Shown: piece after piece, positions 16,501-22,773 of the stretch
How the letters are laid out: the number at the start of each line of letters is the position of its first letter
Position numbering within the stretch: the stretch's first letter is position 1
Assembly: GCA_014730235.1 (NCBI GenBank)
Contig: WJIO01000288.1
Location: forward strand, 1 to 36,764
Length of the DNA stretch: 36,764 nt
DNA from: Candidatus Poribacteria bacterium
GTDB taxonomy: Bacteria; Poribacteria; DTPJ01; WJIO01
Direction: 5' to 3'
The notes under the pieces: generated by a model
Database searches by the model: none
What the model was told of the DNA's origin: nothing
What the model saw: only the letters and a program-made list of their open reading frames with translations
Position numbers and translations under genes: made by a program

Positions 16501-17567
16501 CGTCAGTGGATATTTCAAATATCATGGAAAGTCTTAACAGACTACAATCTTTAATTGCTGAGATCAGACCGAATTTGAGTTCAAAAGAGGGTTTGGAACA
16601 TTTCCTGAAGATTATACCAACCAAACTTTCACCCAATGATGATATATCAAATTTGATGAAACATCTGAAAGCTGTAAAGGTATTTATTGACGAACAGGCC
16701 CAAAACCTTCTTGCCATAAGAAACTACATATTAAGTCCACAGCTTGTAATACCCGAAAGAAAAGAATATTTGGAACTGCGATCATTAAAGAGCAAGGTAG
16801 AGATGCTGATGAAAGTGGATGAAAAATTTATCTTTGGAGATGGTATGGATAAGCTTCAGGGAGCTTTTAAACGCTTCAAAGATGCTTTTACAGCTCGATA
16901 TGCCCAGGAACATAAATCTATCAATGATTCAGTTGATTCCTATAACCTTGAACAGATTAAAAACTCCGACATCTACCAGATATTATCCCAGTTCAGCAAA
17001 ATATCTATGGTTTCAGTACCAAACGATATGGTTAAAATTGGCAAGCTTATTGATAATGAATCCAGAAGATCATGCAATCGGGCAGTTCATGAAGAACTTA
17101 GTCAGTTTCCCATCTGCCAGTGTGGATTTAAGCTTGGAACAGAGCATAAATCTATAAGTGGTTCGAATCTTGCTGAAATGGTAGAATCCGGAATCAGGCA
17201 ATATGTATCATCTTTACAGGAACCACCCTACGGGGAACAGATAGAGGACTATATGACAAAAATGCAGCAGCTTGATCAAAAGATACCCCAGAAGGAACTG
17301 ACGGGCATGTTACGTCTGGATCCTGAGTTACCCATTGATGATCTGAAAGATGAACTGGCCAGGGTTCTCACTCCCACAGCCATACAACATATAAATAGGG
17401 CTTTAGAGGGGGATATTGTCATCGTAAAACGGAATATATCTGAATTATATCAGGATCTTATTGATAGAAAATACCCCAAGGCCAAGGTCCGGGAGATAAT
17501 CAACAGGTGGATGGACGGTGATCAGCATCTCCCGGATGACGTTTACATTATGATTGAAGAAGAATGA
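13530..17567 (+). CDS. brxC: BrxC/DUF6079-like giant P-loop ATPase
   Basis: A 1345-residue protein with an N-terminal AAA-type ATPase region: Walker A GNFGSGKSHF (71-80), Walker B LVVLMDE (about 244-250) and sensor-like WIVGALQEA. A long helical remainder contains an LELSTRHIRELIDRRL segment and a late Cys-containing stretch QFPICQCGF. Size and motifs match the BrxC/PglY-type ATPases, in particular the DUF6079 group found beside BrxF in type 3 BREX. ATG 13530 is preferred over an in-frame GTG at 13521, because AGGA at 13515-13518 is 11 bases from the former and too near the latter. No methyltransferase, phosphatase or helicase partner follows; the next gene is convergent GH172. Its role in DNA or phage surveillance is therefore inference. 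Confidence 0.7.
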   Translation: MPKIKDIIEVPPVKTVIELSTVRDSEGETPEELNQLLDTFVITDDIERNLKIILDRISNYPYQGMGFFLTGNFGSGKSHFLSVISLLLQYPWAWEHVVSQSEAIQQYGDNIKERRYLVVQIPLLEYRKTDSLEDIFWKSIEETMASSKYRIFAPLAQSSYFLEQFEKYIIPAHSRELNKFIQGKLSSKYTWGTIRQESVEDAILFAQEFLKLNATNIPFRLTLERQKTWNRLMVIMKQNELSGLVVLMDELSEFLKSKPDNKALNEDTRFLQFIGEKSTHAPVWIVGALQEAIERTGDISQVTFNKIKDRYQRNLELSTRHIRELIDRRLIRKKGAESISVIKEAYGILKSGFSHLKISEDDFLQIYPVHPETLELLDVNTNFFSQRRGVVDFIHYQVKGDPIRQIQGMMDDEYTQLLTPDKIFDHFSFRIREMVDISQYYQIYRDYFEKRILRIFDDKTDQEYALKLVKILILLKVSPVSETRTVRQLADMVLYNCTDLGGDLNYEYIQEQILGTLRTKASYIKVNQGDDPLSDVYYIDLESKTTDIIEHKKRDILLSLTESDQRVLDTAFDQLVYGPLPLAHLRGIYSERKNISWENTPRSGMAKLQNLTEISESEIEDTIQRLRTSEDDFVLYLGIPFDIAKQREHFRNILNSYNERFINGLVYWLPEEINNTEKIQILKDFYAQHEIFAEYSSDGSKSGIELRENLKRSMEEMVLQVRDVIEGAYFSGKVYTTQGEITGLELTDSKTQNFNTTLARIIREPIRTLYPDHISPQVEISTRRLISDLIDDFVRPGRTDDITAPHARYLRTSIEGIAVPLGLARKRDNGYDLDVDVNKNPLLARIAEIIPQAENTGSNSGSNLVEYKWVYQQLRKSEYGIIGPVFELFIASLMRKGQLIGYKGGIPVNISQVGFPLSNYVQQIGQGQLINGDLRWQLASVSEALLGEKLQDYDVTKQEEIWARLCDLREKTIRGIANIRQELEVLHDRMPSVDISNIMESLNRLQSLIAEIRPNLSSKEGLEHFLKIIPTKLSPNDDISNLMKHLKAVKVFIDEQAQNLLAIRNYILSPQLVIPERKEYLELRSLKSKVEMLMKVDEKFIFGDGMDKLQGAFKRFKDAFTARYAQEHKSINDSVDSYNLEQIKNSDIYQILSQFSKISMVSVPNDMVKIGKLIDNESRRSCNRAVHEELSQFPICQCGFKLGTEHKSISGSNLAEMVESGIRQYVSSLQEPPYGEQIEDYMTKMQQLDQKIPQKELTGMLRLDPELPIDDLKDELARVLTPTAIQHINRALEGDIVIVKRNISELYQDLIDRKYPKAKVREIINRWMDGDQHLPDDVYIMIEEE

Positions 17568-17607
17568 ATATCCTATTCTGTCATTTCTGCAAAAGCAGGA
17601 AGGTTTT

Positions 17608-17633
17608 ATAGGGCACGTTGGTTAGTGCCCTAT
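17608..17633. terminator. Bidirectional hairpin between convergent genes
   Basis: ATAGGGCAC (17608-17616) pairs with GTGCCCTAT (17625-17633), a 9-bp stem with an 8-base loop between the convergent ends of the brxC-like and GH172 genes. No long T-run on either side. A vestige of the dispersed element (GTCATTTCTGCAAAAGCAGG, from 17579) lies just left of it. Confidence 0.45.
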
Positions 17634-17654
17634 ACTCAATATAATTTTCTGCCT

Positions 17655-18731
17655 TTAGTATAAAGGCTCATTAGGTCTTGGAAGTCTGTCTTCCACAGTC
17701 AGAAGCTCAGATCCTGAAGCTTTTGGTTCAGATAGATAATAATAAGCTGTGCTGGAATAGTCGTTGCTGAGTTTATTGGCGTGACCATGCTCGATACTAA
17801 CCAGTATGCTTTTGCGGAATCTTATGGGATCTTCAATGTGATACCTGTAAACGGAATTTTTTCCCTTCCAACGCCAGTCGTTTGTTCCACTATATAAAAT
17901 AATACCATGATAAGGGGCATTATACTCCTGGGTGGGACAGTAGGCACAATGATACCAGTCCTCTGTACCTGTGCCATGAAGGGAAGGAGGCCATTCCTCA
18001 CCGTCAATGAATATCATGTCATCACCTTCACCGTACCAGTCGTTGGGATTTCTCTGGAAGCAGTCTATATCAAGATGAGCGCCGCAGTATATACCATTAC
18101 CTTCGGCTTTTAGCATGACGTAATTGTCTTTACCGCCTATATTCCTTATTCTTTCATCTTTCCATATCTGGTCGCGCTTCAGATTTTCTTCATAAGCCCA
18201 TCCTTCGGTATTGGCTTCTCTGTGCCACTGGGTATGGAAATAGGCGTGATCGGCAACGGTAGATTCATCTGGATACAATTCATAATCCACATAGAAATAA
18301 TGGGCATAAGCTTCGGTACCCTGGTTTTCTACCTCAACTACTGCCTTTTTCTTAAAAGGCATAGGCCACCAGGAGTTAAATCCTTTACCATTCTGTGGAC
18401 TCATCTGAAGCGGCAGGCTTATAAAATTCTTCCTCATACCATGACCCAATCCGAAGAAATCGCCAATAGGTGCTTCCACACTGGCATCGGTCATGCCATC
18501 CCAGTAAAACCTCAGTATTATTCGCCGGGTATAATCTTCATTTGGTATACCAAGGGTCATCCAGATATGCTTGATACTGCCCGGAGCGTTGATTTCTGCC
18601 AATACTTTTTTTTCGCCGGGATTAATCCGCCACGCATCACCGTTTCCGCCGCTGGTATCATAGCTGGAAATTCGGTGGGATGTATAATCTCTAAGTAAAG
18701 GTAATCCGCAAAGACTGGTCATTCCAATCAT
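17655..18731 (-). CDS. DUF2961 / GH172 family glycoside hydrolase-like protein
   Basis: A 358-residue member of DUF2961, now glycoside hydrolase family 172, whose characterised members act on fructofuranosides or arabinofuranosides. Landmarks: GDFFGLGHG (90-98), WWPMPF, DWYGEGDDMIFIDGE with Glu235, and HGTGTEDWY with Glu257. The spacing of these two Glu residues fits the acid/base and nucleophile pair described for the family. No signal peptide is evident, so a cytoplasmic location is likely. The start at 18731 was chosen because AAGGAG lies nine bases upstream; a longer in-frame start at 18755 overlaps that site. A promoter is visible at 18808-18836. Convergent with the brxC-like gene. Confidence 0.85.
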   Translation of the reverse strand: MIGMTSLCGLPLLRDYTSHRISSYDTSGGNGDAWRINPGEKKVLAEINAPGSIKHIWMTLGIPNEDYTRRIILRFYWDGMTDASVEAPIGDFFGLGHGMRKNFISLPLQMSPQNGKGFNSWWPMPFKKKAVVEVENQGTEAYAHYFYVDYELYPDESTVADHAYFHTQWHREANTEGWAYEENLKRDQIWKDERIRNIGGKDNYVMLKAEGNGIYCGAHLDIDCFQRNPNDWYGEGDDMIFIDGEEWPPSLHGTGTEDWYHCAYCPTQEYNAPYHGIILYSGTNDWRWKGKNSVYRYHIEDPIRFRKSILVSIEHGHANKLSNDYSSTAYYYLSEPKASGSELLTVEDRLPRPNEPLY

Positions 18732-18807
18732 TTTTTGTGTCTCCTTAAAAAACATTACAGGGACAGTAACTCCCCTATCTATACTCTAGTAAATAAAAAC
18801 AACCAGA

Positions 18808-18836
18808 AGTCTAACATTTTATGAAACACAGGTCAA
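18808..18836 (-). promoter_or_regulatory. Sigma-70-type promoter of the GH172 gene
   Basis: On the minus strand TTGACC (18836-18831), 17-base spacer, TAGACT (18813-18808), about 77 bases before the start codon. It lies between the HTH gene stop and the GH172 gene, so the two can be transcribed separately. Confidence 0.5.
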
Positions 18837-18862
18837 TGCTTTGTTTTACCTATACTGCAATA

Positions 18863-19084
18863 CTAATTTACTTCGGAATTTTCTAATGGACGGGTAACAT
18901 CCTTTGATTCAAACCATTCTAAGACTTCACTTTTTCTGTATCTGTAGTTTCTTCCTATTCTTTTTACCGGTAATCCCTGGGTCTCTATCCAGCGATATAA
19001 TGCTGGTCTACTTACCGATAAAAGCTTCATTACCTGTTCAGTTGACAAAATTTCATCTTCATTATTCCAGTTAAGATCTTTCAA
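18863..19084 (-). CDS. Excisionase/MerR-like winged-helix DNA-binding protein
   Basis: A small DNA-binding protein of the excisionase-type HTH_17 family. It contains ILSTEQVMKLLSVSRPALYRWIETQGLPVKRIGRNYRYRKSEVLEWFES as one continuous domain, with the recognition-helix region SRPALYRWI. A TTG start at 19084 (73 residues) is preferred because GAGGTG is six bases upstream; an in-frame GTG at 19093 lies within that ribosome site. No integrase, att-like repeat or phage gene is nearby, so a stand-alone regulator is more likely than an excisionase. A consensus-like promoter followed by a perfect palindrome lies upstream (19163-19220), suggesting autoregulation. Confidence 0.8.
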   Translation of the reverse strand: MKDLNWNNEDEILSTEQVMKLLSVSRPALYRWIETQGLPVKRIGRNYRYRKSEVLEWFESKDVTRPLENSEVN

Positions 19085-19162
19085 CGGTTTCACCTCAAAA
19101 ATAGTTTAATACCTGAAGGATAGGCTTTGCAGGATAAGTGTGGTTTAGAAATATCATCAATT

Positions 19163-19191
19163 AACCCTATGACAATTTTTGTCATAGGGTT
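19163..19191. promoter_or_regulatory. Perfect 13-bp inverted repeat, operator-like, at the HTH gene promoter
   Basis: AACCCTATGACAA (19163-19175) is a perfect inverted repeat of TTGTCATAGGGTT (19179-19191) with a 3-base centre. It begins immediately downstream of the -10 box of the HTH gene promoter, where a repressor would block transcription start. No T-run follows on the transcribed strand, so a terminator is less likely. The palindrome could equally act as an RNA hairpin in the leader. Confidence 0.6.
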
Positions 19192-19220
19192 ATATTATAC
19201 TAATATTACCTAAATGTCAA
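19192..19220 (-). promoter_or_regulatory. Strong sigma-70 promoter of the HTH gene
   Basis: On the minus strand TTGACA (19220-19215) is followed after 17 bases by TAATAT (19197-19192); the overlapping perfect TATAAT (19199-19194) gives a 15-base spacer. One of the best promoters in the window, with a leader of roughly 100 bases to the HTH gene. Confidence 0.65.
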
Positions 19221-19400
19221 GTATCTTTTTGGAATAATGAGTTAATTTACTATCTATTCCTCTGGAATAGATAATTCAGTTAATCAAGATATTTATTATC
19301 CACTGTTTTTCTCAGGATTGAAACCGTTAGTCATCTAATTCAATGTTTTATTATAGAATTCTTCATTCCTGCGGAATTCTTATTCTTTGAATATTATTGG

Positions 19401-19516
19401 TTTTTCCGGGTTCAGTGTGGTAATAATTGAAAATGCTCTCAGCTTGTCATTCCTGCGAAAGCAGGAATGACAGCATAAAGAAGCCTCTTATCTTTACCAC
19501 ATTAAACCCGGAAGAA
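19401..19516. repeat. Dispersed hairpin element, best-preserved complete copy
   Basis: Complete 116-bp unit in the 437-base gap upstream of the HTH gene. Left terminal repeat TTTTTCCGGGTTCAGTGTGG (from 19401), right terminal repeat TTACCACATTAAACCCGGAA (from 19494), nearly perfect inverses over 23 bases. The central perfect hairpin GTCATTCCTGC-GAAA-GCAGGAATGAC is at 19446-19471. The rest of the gap is AT-rich with a half-core CATTCCTGCGG at 19364; no gene seen. Confidence 0.85.
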
Positions 19517-19521
19517 ACATA

Positions 19522-20232
19522 TTATTTAACTTCTGCCCAGGTTCCCATTACTTTCTCAACAGGTTCTACCGCAGCCGAAGCACCACCTAAGGTTATGGCA
19601 AACAAAGCCGGAACAGCGGCTGTATTCAAGGACACAAAATCAATGGTTTCAATACGCTTTCCCGGATTTGGATTTTCCCATTTTGTGGCTATTACTCCGC
19701 CTCTTGCAACGGTAACAGCCGTTTCCTCCCATATCCACGCAGAATTTTCATCAGAAAGAGGAGCGGGAACCTGATCCCAGTTGTCGGAGTTTACATCGCT
19801 TTCCATAAGCAGTTCTTCAAAGCTTCCATCATCGTAGTTAATAACAAATTTATAGCTTGGTACTCCTACGGCCTCCCAACCTGTCATGTGAACAAAATAT
19901 ACACTTTCGGCAGCCATGCCGATCTGGATACCTTCGACTTTCTCAGGATTATTGGCGGCATTAGTTCCAAAAACGTTAATAACTGCATCAACAATCTTAA
20001 AAGGAACTTCATCGCCGCCAGGGCCTTCAAATACATGTCCATCTTGCGCTATTTCCAGCAGTTCCTCCATGTCTGTATTACCCGGATCTCCTGTCCACCA
20101 GTTTGTATCCAATATCTTGGAGTTGGCATAGGGTTCCAGATCAACAAACACAAAATCCTCACCGTAAGCACAATTAAAAGAGATTATCATAATCAAGCCG
20201 ATGAAAATTGGAAACAGTCTAACACACCTCAT
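19522..20232 (-). CDS. Secreted protein of unknown function with TWxxxK tail
   Basis: A 236-residue exported protein with a signal peptide (about residues 1-24, ending CAYG). The mature part is beta-rich and resembles carbohydrate-binding beta-sandwich modules in style (VYFVHMTGWEA, YKFVINYDDGSFEELLME, VIATKWENPNPGKRIETIDF), but I cannot name the family. It ends in a tail variant, EKVMGTWAEVK, matching the tails of the four LamG proteins although the domain differs. The start has GAGGAG eight bases upstream. It lies 19 bases behind the LamG gene in a three-gene operon started by the URO-D-like gene. Ligand binding at the cell surface is inference. Confidence 0.75.
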   Translation of the reverse strand: MRCVRLFPIFIGLIMIISFNCAYGEDFVFVDLEPYANSKILDTNWWTGDPGNTDMEELLEIAQDGHVFEGPGGDEVPFKIVDAVINVFGTNAANNPEKVEGIQIGMAAESVYFVHMTGWEAVGVPSYKFVINYDDGSFEELLMESDVNSDNWDQVPAPLSDENSAWIWEETAVTVARGGVIATKWENPNPGKRIETIDFVSLNTAAVPALFAITLGGASAAVEPVEKVMGTWAEVK

Positions 20233-20251
20233 TAAAATACCTCCTCATACA

Positions 20252-21058
20252 TTACCAAGTATTTTCCTTTATACTGGACCATGTTGTACTGAGTTTACCT
20301 GAAGGCTGCACCGGGGTGGATTGAGTTTCTTTAAAATTACGCACTTCAGCTTCAGATAAAGCTCTGTTTTTAAAAATAGCCAGTTCGTCCATAATGCCTA
20401 TAAACATATCATTCTGCCCGAAAGCTGTACTTCCCCAGAGCATCAAGGCATTATCATTAGCTGGCAAAGCAAAGGCAGGATCTTTCGAAGATGACTTTTT
20501 CACACCATCAATGTATAAGCTGGCCTCACCTGCTTCATCTCTGGTTATGGCAATATGAAACCATCTATCGGTTTCAAAGGCGGGATTATTGACAGCCAGG
20601 TCAGGTTGCCATCCTCCGTCTTTGTATACATGAAGCAGAAGTTCTCCGGTGCTTAACTTACCCAGGCGGCAGCCGCCGGGATTTTTGTCATCTGCACCTT
20701 TGTCAAAGAAAAACTGATGGCGTTCTCCGGTAATTTCGGTAAAATTTACCCACAGAAGAATGGAATATACCTCAGTAATATCCAGACTATCTGAATCCGC
20801 AACTTCCACATAATTTTCCGGGCTTCCGCTAATCATCAGACCATTGTCATATTTACCTTCCACAAGTTCATAAATTCCCTTTGCTGTGCCAAAATTTTCG
20901 TTACCGGAATAGTCTTCCAGTATATTACCATCCAGTTCATCGAATTTAAAATACAATACCAGTCCTTCTTCTTCTATTGCATAAGAAAAATTAAATATAC
21001 TAATAATAATAATTAATAACAGTGAAATAGGCATCAATTTGCTCAAAGCTACAAGCAT
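20252..21058 (-). CDS. Secreted LamG/concanavalin-like protein with TWxxxK tail
   Basis: A 268-residue exported protein: signal peptide (about 1-27, with a very hydrophobic LLLIIIISIF core), LamG domain (about 30-245) with LVLYFKFDELDGNI, DYSGNENFGTA, YSILLWVNF, DRWFHIAITRDEAG, ASLYIDGVKK and GIMDELAIFKNRALSEAEV, then the tail GKLSTTWSSIKENTW. The start at 21058 is chosen because GGAGG lies five bases upstream, rather than a start four codons earlier that overlaps it. It sits between the URO-D-like gene (33 bases upstream) and the secreted unknown gene (19 bases downstream), all minus strand, implying co-expression. Confidence 0.85.
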   Translation of the reverse strand: MLVALSKLMPISLLLIIIISIFNFSYAIEEEGLVLYFKFDELDGNILEDYSGNENFGTAKGIYELVEGKYDNGLMISGSPENYVEVADSDSLDITEVYSILLWVNFTEITGERHQFFFDKGADDKNPGGCRLGKLSTGELLLHVYKDGGWQPDLAVNNPAFETDRWFHIAITRDEAGEASLYIDGVKKSSSKDPAFALPANDNALMLWGSTAFGQNDMFIGIMDELAIFKNRALSEAEVRNFKETQSTPVQPSGKLSTTWSSIKENTW

Positions 21059-21091
21059 TATTACCTCCAAAACTAGTTTCTACCTGTCACC

Positions 21092-22159
21092 CTAATATTT
21101 GCCATATTTATGAGCGACATCATACATAGCTACTACATTTTCCGTAGGTGAATTATCCTGAAGAGAATGGGTCGGCGCAAAGCAATATCCACCACTGGGC
21201 ATCATAATGTCCAGTATATTACGACAGGCTTCTATTACCTCTTGAACTGTTCCGTTGGCTACAGGCCCGGCAGTGCTTATACAACCGTGAAAGGCCAATC
21301 TCCCGCCGAATGTTTTTTTCAGATATTCCGGCGACATATCTTTCGCTTCCGGTTGAAGGGTATCAACCACATGAATTCCCATCTCGATAAAATCCTCATA
21401 AGCCCAACTGCTGGAACCGCAGGAGTGCATCATGACATACACGTCATAGGCTTTGGCCAGATCGCAGAATTTCTGATAACGGGGACGAATATGTCTTCGG
21501 AATATATCAAGGCTAATCATGGGGCCGATCTGGGTTCCCAGATCCTCACCTATCCATATAAAGTCCACCATACCCTTGGATGCTTCCAGAACACGATGGG
21601 TTATTTCCAGTTGAATATTTATCCTGCGATCAGCCAGCAGAAGTCCTGCCGGATTATCGGTAATCAGGTCTACGAGGGTTTGTTCCATTGTTCTCAGCAT
21701 GCCGTTTCCGTTGATAATATCGCCATACCCTCCAGATCCATTAACGGCAAATTCCTGATTGCGTTTACAGGCATCAGCAACGCCGCTGAAATCATAATCA
21801 TCTGGTGATGGCATGGGCCATCCGGCTATCTCTTCTTCAGTGGCATTTTGCAGAGGAAAGTCACAGTAATCCCAGTATCCACCGCTTTCGTGTTCTATAT
21901 ATCTTCGATGTATACCCCAGTTATCTACAGCTACACCTCTTTCGGGAATATTCTCATGAAGTTTAGGTCCGCGATAAGCTGCACCCACACCTCGAAAGTC
22001 CACACCTAATACTCTCCGTAATCCCTCATTGTCATTAGGCTGCAAACCAAAATGTTTCTTTAATCTTCCATCAATACCCGGGTTTGCTGAATAATTAATA
22101 GGTACTCGATCCGGTTCCTGATTGGCAAATGTTGTTAATACTCTCTCTTTTGACGTCAT
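21092..22159 (-). CDS. URO-D-family (methyltransferase-like) protein
   Basis: A 355-residue protein of the uroporphyrinogen decarboxylase superfamily. Most non-haem members such as MtaA and CmuA are cobamide/cofactor methyltransferases or demethylases. It opens with SKERVLTTFANQEPDRVPIN, the usual N-terminal signature, and has the C-terminal metal-type motif MMHSCGSS and the closing segment GGYCFAPTHSLQDNSPTENV. True haem-pathway enzymes have different N-terminal arginine motifs, and no other haem gene is near. First gene of an operon with two secreted proteins. The ATG start has only a weak AAGAG upstream. The substrate is unknown; degradation of a methylated compound is a reasonable guess. 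Confidence 0.8.
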   Translation of the reverse strand: MTSKERVLTTFANQEPDRVPINYSANPGIDGRLKKHFGLQPNDNEGLRRVLGVDFRGVGAAYRGPKLHENIPERGVAVDNWGIHRRYIEHESGGYWDYCDFPLQNATEEEIAGWPMPSPDDYDFSGVADACKRNQEFAVNGSGGYGDIINGNGMLRTMEQTLVDLITDNPAGLLLADRRINIQLEITHRVLEASKGMVDFIWIGEDLGTQIGPMISLDIFRRHIRPRYQKFCDLAKAYDVYVMMHSCGSSSWAYEDFIEMGIHVVDTLQPEAKDMSPEYLKKTFGGRLAFHGCISTAGPVANGTVQEVIEACRNILDIMMPSGGYCFAPTHSLQDNSPTENVVAMYDVAHKYGKY

Positions 22160-22210
22160 AATTTTTCTCTTATTTGTTTAGATTTCAGATTCCAGATTAA
22201 TGAATGTAAA

Positions 22211-22239
22211 ATTTTTACATAAAATCGCATATATGTCAA
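22211..22239 (-). promoter_or_regulatory. Possible promoter of the URO-D/LamG operon
   Basis: On the minus strand a perfect TTGACA (22239-22234) is followed 17 bases later by a poor AAAAAT -10. A small inverted repeat TGTAAA-N3-TTTACA (22205-22219) covers the -10 and could be a regulator site. Confidence 0.35.
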
Positions 22240-22260
22240 TCATAAAACATTGTTGCCAAG

Positions 22261-22442
22261 TATAAAATTTATGTCTGCGAAAACTTTGGCTCTTCCAGCT
22301 TAAGTATGGCTATATTTGAAAATTCTCTCAGCTTGTCATCCCTGCGAAAGCAGGAATCCAGTAGAGTTCCATAAAGACGGTATTCCTGCCTTCGCAGGAA
22401 TAACATGCTTATAAAGTTTCTAATGATTACTAAACTTAATCA
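22261..22442. repeat. Dispersed hairpin element with outer extension
   Basis: Begins with the outer block TATAAAATTTATGTCTGCGA, then GGCTCTTCCAGCTTAAGTAT, core GTCATCCCTGCGAAAGCAGG and a second half-core GTATTCCTGCCTTCGCAGGA. The right terminus is degenerate (ACTAAACTTAATC). The outer block is the inverse of those following the copies at 10571 and 25998. Confidence 0.7.
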
Positions 22443-22773
22443 TGAAAAGCCTGATTTTTATTACTGGCATTTTTCTTGCGATATAGCTATATAGTATGAT
22501 TTACTTTGATATTTCCGGAATATCATATGTCGTTTGTGCCTGGTGCTAAAAAATGATTTTTCAAGATTTAGTATGCAAATAATTTAAAAATCCCCCTAAT
22601 CGTGTCATTCCTGCCTGTATAAGAATTACATGTAAGGTGAATTCTTTGTATTATTTGTGATTTTTCTTCACTATCACAATCGATCCCGAATAACCAAAAA
22701 TTTTTGGTTTTCAGCGAACACTGTTGTGTGTTATCCAACATGATATTAATAATTCACAGGAGGAAACATTACT
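22443..22773. other. Gene-free AT-rich leader region of the CHRD/spondin gene
   Basis: No gene seen in these 331 bases. A half-core of the dispersed element (GTCATTCCTGC, from 22603) is present. No convincing -35/-10 pair was found, so the promoter of the 1027-residue protein is not located. Confidence 0.5.

Noticed and set aside
13004..17567. A complete BREX system
   Set aside because: No pglX, pglZ, brxA or helicase gene can be found in the window; only the ATPase pair is present.
18863..19084. Prophage or integrative element marked by the excisionase-like gene
   Set aside because: No integrase, structural phage gene or direct-repeat attachment pair nearby; the neighbours are chromosomal metabolic genes, and the tRNAs show no duplicated 3' end.
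22655..22679. TTGTGA-N13-TCACAA dyad upstream of the CHRD/spondin gene, CRP-site-like
   Set aside because: The spacing is 13 rather than 6 bases and no promoter hexamers are aligned with it; likely chance in AT-rich sequence.
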